This document shows, piece after piece, positions 5,810 to 8,377 of a DNA stretch of 8,377 nt. Made by a program: the position numbers and the translations under genes. The stretch lies in NCBI GenBank assembly GCA_017620115.1, contig JAFZRB010000351.1:1-8377 (forward strand). Reading direction: 5' to 3'. A model generated the notes under the pieces. It saw only the letters and a list, made by a program, of their open reading frames with translations. It ran no database searches and was not told the origin of the DNA. How positions within the stretch are numbered: the first letter of the stretch is position 1; the number at the start of each line of letters is the position of its first letter. Origin of the DNA: Clostridia bacterium (GTDB taxonomy: Bacteria > Bacillota > Clostridia > Christensenellales > Aristaeellaceae).

Positions 5810-8377
5810 ATGGATCAGTTATACGCTCGCATGAAAACAAATTTCGTCAGGCGGATCAGCCTGGCGCTCGCGCTGATTCTCATGATTCAGATGACGCCGC
5901 TGGCAGGCGGCGGCGCGCTGGCCGATTCAAGCGGCATGATCCGCGTGCGCCTGAGCCAGCTCGGCACGCCGGCATCGATCACCTTCCGCACGACGGGCAC
6001 CTATACGGTTTCGGGGAAAACCATTCCGGGCGGCAGCACGCTCGTCGTGTCCGCCGCGAACGGAACGCTGACGCTGACCTCCGGCGGCGCGACGCTGGCG
6101 CAGGGAACGTCGCTGGCCGTCAACCGCGCGGGCACGGGAACGAGCTGCGGCGTGCGGTTTACGTCGCCTGCGCTTTCAAACCTGTATTGCGGCGACGCGC
6201 TCTTCTCGCTGAGCGGCGGCGGCGTCCAGACCGTGCTGCGCGTCTATGTCGAAACCTATCTGTATGGCGTTGTGCCCTTTGAAATGTCGAACAGCTATCC
6301 CATCGAGGCGCTGAAGGCGCAGGCCGTCGCCGCGCGCACCTACGCCATGCGCGCCAGGAGCTCGAGCGGCAGCTACGACCTGAGCGACAACGCCTACAGC
6401 CAGGTGTTCCGGGGCTATTCCTCTTCTTACGGCAACGCCATCGCCGCCGTGGACGCCACGCGCGGCGTGTGCCTGATGGCGGACGGGCAGTACGCCCAGT
6501 GCTATTACACGGCCAGCAACGGCGGCCAGACCGAATCGGTTCAGAACGCATGGGGCGGTTCCGTGTCCTATCTTATCGTGAAGGACGACCCATATGACTT
6601 GGCGAATCCTTCGAGCATCGTCAAATCCGGCACGATTCATAAGGACGGCGGCCGACAGACCACCGCGGTTTCCAACGCGATCCTCACCGCGGCTGCCCAG
6701 ATGCTGAAGGATAACGGCATGAGCGGCGCGTCCATCCAAAGCGTCAACAGCGCCGAACTGCATTCGCCGCGCTATCCTGAGCCCAGCCGCACATACACGA
6801 AGCTGCGCCTGAACGTGACTTTTTCAGGAAGCGGAAAGAGCAAGGCGTTCGACGTCGACCTGGCTACATACGGCGGCCTGGAATCATCCATCGGGCTTTC
6901 CATTAACAGCGACAACAACGAAATCGTCTCCATTCGCGAGACGGATGACGCCTTCGTGCTGGAGTTCCGGCGCTGGGGACATGGCGTCGGCCTGAGCCAG
7001 CGCGGCGCGCAGTGGATGGCGCAGTCGCACGGCATGAGCTACGCGCAGATCCTGGATTTCTATTATCCGGGCACCTCGCGCGTTACGCTCTCGCTGTCGG
7101 ACGTCGTCAGCGCGTCCTCCGATCCGCTGGAGCCCACGCCCACGCCATTGCCGGTTGAAACGGCCTACGGTTATACCACCCTGCAGGAGGGCGACAGCGG
7201 CGAGGCGGTCAGGGCCATGCAGCAGAAGCTGAAGGAGCTGGGCTACTTCACCGGCACGCCCCTGGGCAACTACAAGACGCTCACGACATCGGCCGTCCGG
7301 GCGTTCCAGGCCGCGAAAGGCCTGACGGTGGACGGCGTGGCATCGCCCTATGTGCAGAAGCTCATCTTTGAGGGCGACGCCGCAGCGACGCCGGAGCCTT
7401 CCGCGTATCAAACCCTGAAATACGGCGACACGGGCGAGGCCGTCAAGGCGCTGCAGCGCAAGCTGAGCGAGCTGGGCTTCTTCACGGGCAACATAGGCGG
7501 GAACTACCTGACGCTCACGCAGGCAGCGGTCGAAGCCTATCAGAAGGCCCTCGGCCTGACCGCTGACGGCGTCGCCACGCCCGAGCTGCAGGAGCGCCTC
7601 TTCGGCGCGTCCCCCAATCCTCAGACGACGCCCGAGCCCACGCCGACCATGACGCCGACGCCCGAGCCCACGTCCACCGTCGCCCCGACTGAAGCGCCGT
7701 CCGGCTACGCGACATTGAAGTACGGCGATACCGGAGAGGAAGTCAAGGCGCTGCAGCGCAAGCTGAAGGAATTAGGCTTCTTTACGGGCAATATCGGCGG
7801 CAACTACCTGACGCTCACGCAAACCGCCGTCGAAGCGTACCAGCGGGCGAACGGCCTCGCGGTCGACGGCGTCGCTACGGCGTCGCTGCAGCAGCGCATC
7901 TTCGAAGGCGCTTCCGCGACGCCCGCGCCGACGCAGCAGCCGACCGGCAAAACGGCTTATGTCGTGCTCAGCGACCCGTCGAGCAGCCTGAATGTGCGGC
8001 AGTCGCCCTCCACCTCGTCGGCGATTCTGGGAACGCTGAGCCATGGCGCGGCCGTGAACGTGACGGGAACGAGCGGCAGCTGGAGCGCCATTGAGAGCGG
8101 CGCGCTCTCGGGCTACGTGATGAGCTCATACCTTTCTTCCACGAAGCCGGCTGCCGCCCCGACGGCCAGGCCTGACGATACGCCTTCCGGATATACCACG
8201 CTGAAATACGGCGACACCGGCGAGGCCGTGAAGGCGCTGCAGCGAAAGCTCAGGGAGCTGAAATACTTCGGCGGCAACATCGGCGGCAACTATCTCATGC
8301 TGACGGAGAGCGCCGTGAAGGCGTTCCAGCGGGAACACGGCTTCACGGCCGATGGCGTCGCCACGCCCGAAGTGCAG
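5810..8377 (+). CDS. Secreted SpoIID/LytB-domain protein with peptidoglycan-binding repeats and an SH3 domain (3' end missing)
   Basis: Open without a stop for 856 codons to the window edge. Residues 1-38 look like a signal peptide: basic FVRR, a hydrophobic core (ISLALALILMIQM) and an ALA cleavage site after residue 38. The SpoIID/LytB domain spans about residues 40-435. It includes VYVETYLYGVVPFEMSNSYP with the probable catalytic Glu158, then IEALKAQAVAARTYAMRARS, YTASNGGQTESV, and the closing WGHGVGLSQRGAQWMA (389-404). In SpoIID this domain is a lytic transglycosylase acting on denuded glycan during engulfment; LytB relatives modify amidase activity. Then follow four PG_binding_1 repeats (about residues 454-523, 533-599, 632-700 and 794 onward) and an SH3-type domain (716-776), separated by Thr/Pro/Glu linkers. 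Canonical SpoIID is about 330 residues with a membrane anchor and no such tail, so this is a larger secreted wall enzyme or binder, not clearly the engulfment SpoIID. ATG 5810 is chosen for its ribosome binding site; ATG 5831 is the alternative. Confidence 0.88.
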   Translation, partial: MDQLYARMKTNFVRRISLALALILMIQMTPLAGGGALADSSGMIRVRLSQLGTPASITFRTTGTYTVSGKTIPGGSTLVVSAANGTLTLTSGGATLAQGTSLAVNRAGTGTSCGVRFTSPALSNLYCGDALFSLSGGGVQTVLRVYVETYLYGVVPFEMSNSYPIEALKAQAVAARTYAMRARSSSGSYDLSDNAYSQVFRGYSSSYGNAIAAVDATRGVCLMADGQYAQCYYTASNGGQTESVQNAWGGSVSYLIVKDDPYDLANPSSIVKSGTIHKDGGRQTTAVSNAILTAAAQMLKDNGMSGASIQSVNSAELHSPRYPEPSRTYTKLRLNVTFSGSGKSKAFDVDLATYGGLESSIGLSINSDNNEIVSIRETDDAFVLEFRRWGHGVGLSQRGAQWMAQSHGMSYAQILDFYYPGTSRVTLSLSDVVSASSDPLEPTPTPLPVETAYGYTTLQEGDSGEAVRAMQQKLKELGYFTGTPLGNYKTLTTSAVRAFQAAKGLTVDGVASPYVQKLIFEGDAAATPEPSAYQTLKYGDTGEAVKALQRKLSELGFFTGNIGGNYLTLTQAAVEAYQKALGLTADGVATPELQERLFGASPNPQTTPEPTPTMTPTPEPTSTVAPTEAPSGYATLKYGDTGEEVKALQRKLKELGFFTGNIGGNYLTLTQTAVEAYQRANGLAVDGVATASLQQRIFEGASATPAPTQQPTGKTAYVVLSDPSSSLNVRQSPSTSSAILGTLSHGAAVNVTGTSGSWSAIESGALSGYVMSSYLSSTKPAAAPTARPDDTPSGYTTLKYGDTGEAVKALQRKLRELKYFGGNIGGNYLMLTESAVKAFQREHGFTADGVATPEVQ
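7169..8377 (+). repeat. Internal array of peptidoglycan-binding repeats, interrupted by an SH3 domain
   Basis: Four copies of a roughly 67-70 codon unit lie at 7169-7378, 7406-7606, 7703-7909 and 8189-8377 (the last is cut by the window). Each has the pattern TLKYGDTGEAVKALQRKL - ELGFFTGNIGGNY - TLT..AV.AYQ - GL..DGVATP.LQ. Copies 2, 3 and 4 are close to each other even at DNA level; for example the run GTCAAGGCGCTGCAGCGCAA occurs in copies 2 and 3. Copy 1 is more diverged (LQEGDSGEAVRAMQQKL). Linkers of Thr-Pro-Glu type separate copies 2 and 3, and an SH3 domain (7955-8137) sits between copies 3 and 4. Confidence 0.85.

Noticed and set aside
5752..6282. Plus-strand frame of 176 codons starting in the leader of the SpoIID gene
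   Set aside because: It overlaps the signal peptide and SpoIID domain in another frame and turns Arg-rich with no family resemblance.

Overview
The window is a GC-rich stretch of chromosome with every supported gene on the + strand. The gene order sepF - yggT/ylmG - ylmH - divIVA - (DUF5665) - lspA - RluA-family pseudouridine synthase is the classic downstream flank of the Gram-positive division and cell-wall cluster. Together with a SpoIID-type sporulation/cell-wall protein and a PurF-like protein of a type I recall from clostridial genomes, this points to a high-GC member of the Clostridia. Placement nearer than that (for example Christensenellales or Oscillospirales) is only a guess.

Region 1 (1-2261) is the division block. 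It holds the 3' part of sepF (FtsZ membrane anchor), a two-helix YggT protein, the S4-domain RNA-binding protein YlmH, then after a 95-base AT-rich gap divIVA, closed by a good intrinsic terminator. Region 2 (2342-4011) is a tightly packed second unit: a small DUF5665 membrane protein, lipoprotein signal peptidase LspA and an RluD/YlyB-type pseudouridine synthase. The gaps there are 3 bases and then a 4-base GTGA overlap.

Region 3 (4012-5681) is a single gene with its own extended -10 promoter and its own terminator. It encodes a 467-residue homologue of amidophosphoribosyltransferase (PurF). The phosphoribosyltransferase half and the Fe-S cysteines look intact, but the N-terminal catalytic cysteine is replaced by glycine (Met-Gly-Gly instead of Met-Cys-Gly) and the rest of the glutamine pocket is rewritten. 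This is the most interesting item in the window: a PurF fold that should not hydrolyse glutamine.

Region 4 (5682-8377) is an AT-rich leader followed by a long open frame running off the right edge (at least 856 codons). It encodes a secreted SpoIID/LytB-domain protein carrying at least four peptidoglycan-binding repeats and one bacterial SH3 domain, joined by Pro/Thr linkers. The repeats are very similar at the DNA level, which suggests recent internal duplication. No RNA genes, mobile elements, CRISPR arrays or riboswitches were recognised, and no gene-free stretch exceeds 300 bases.
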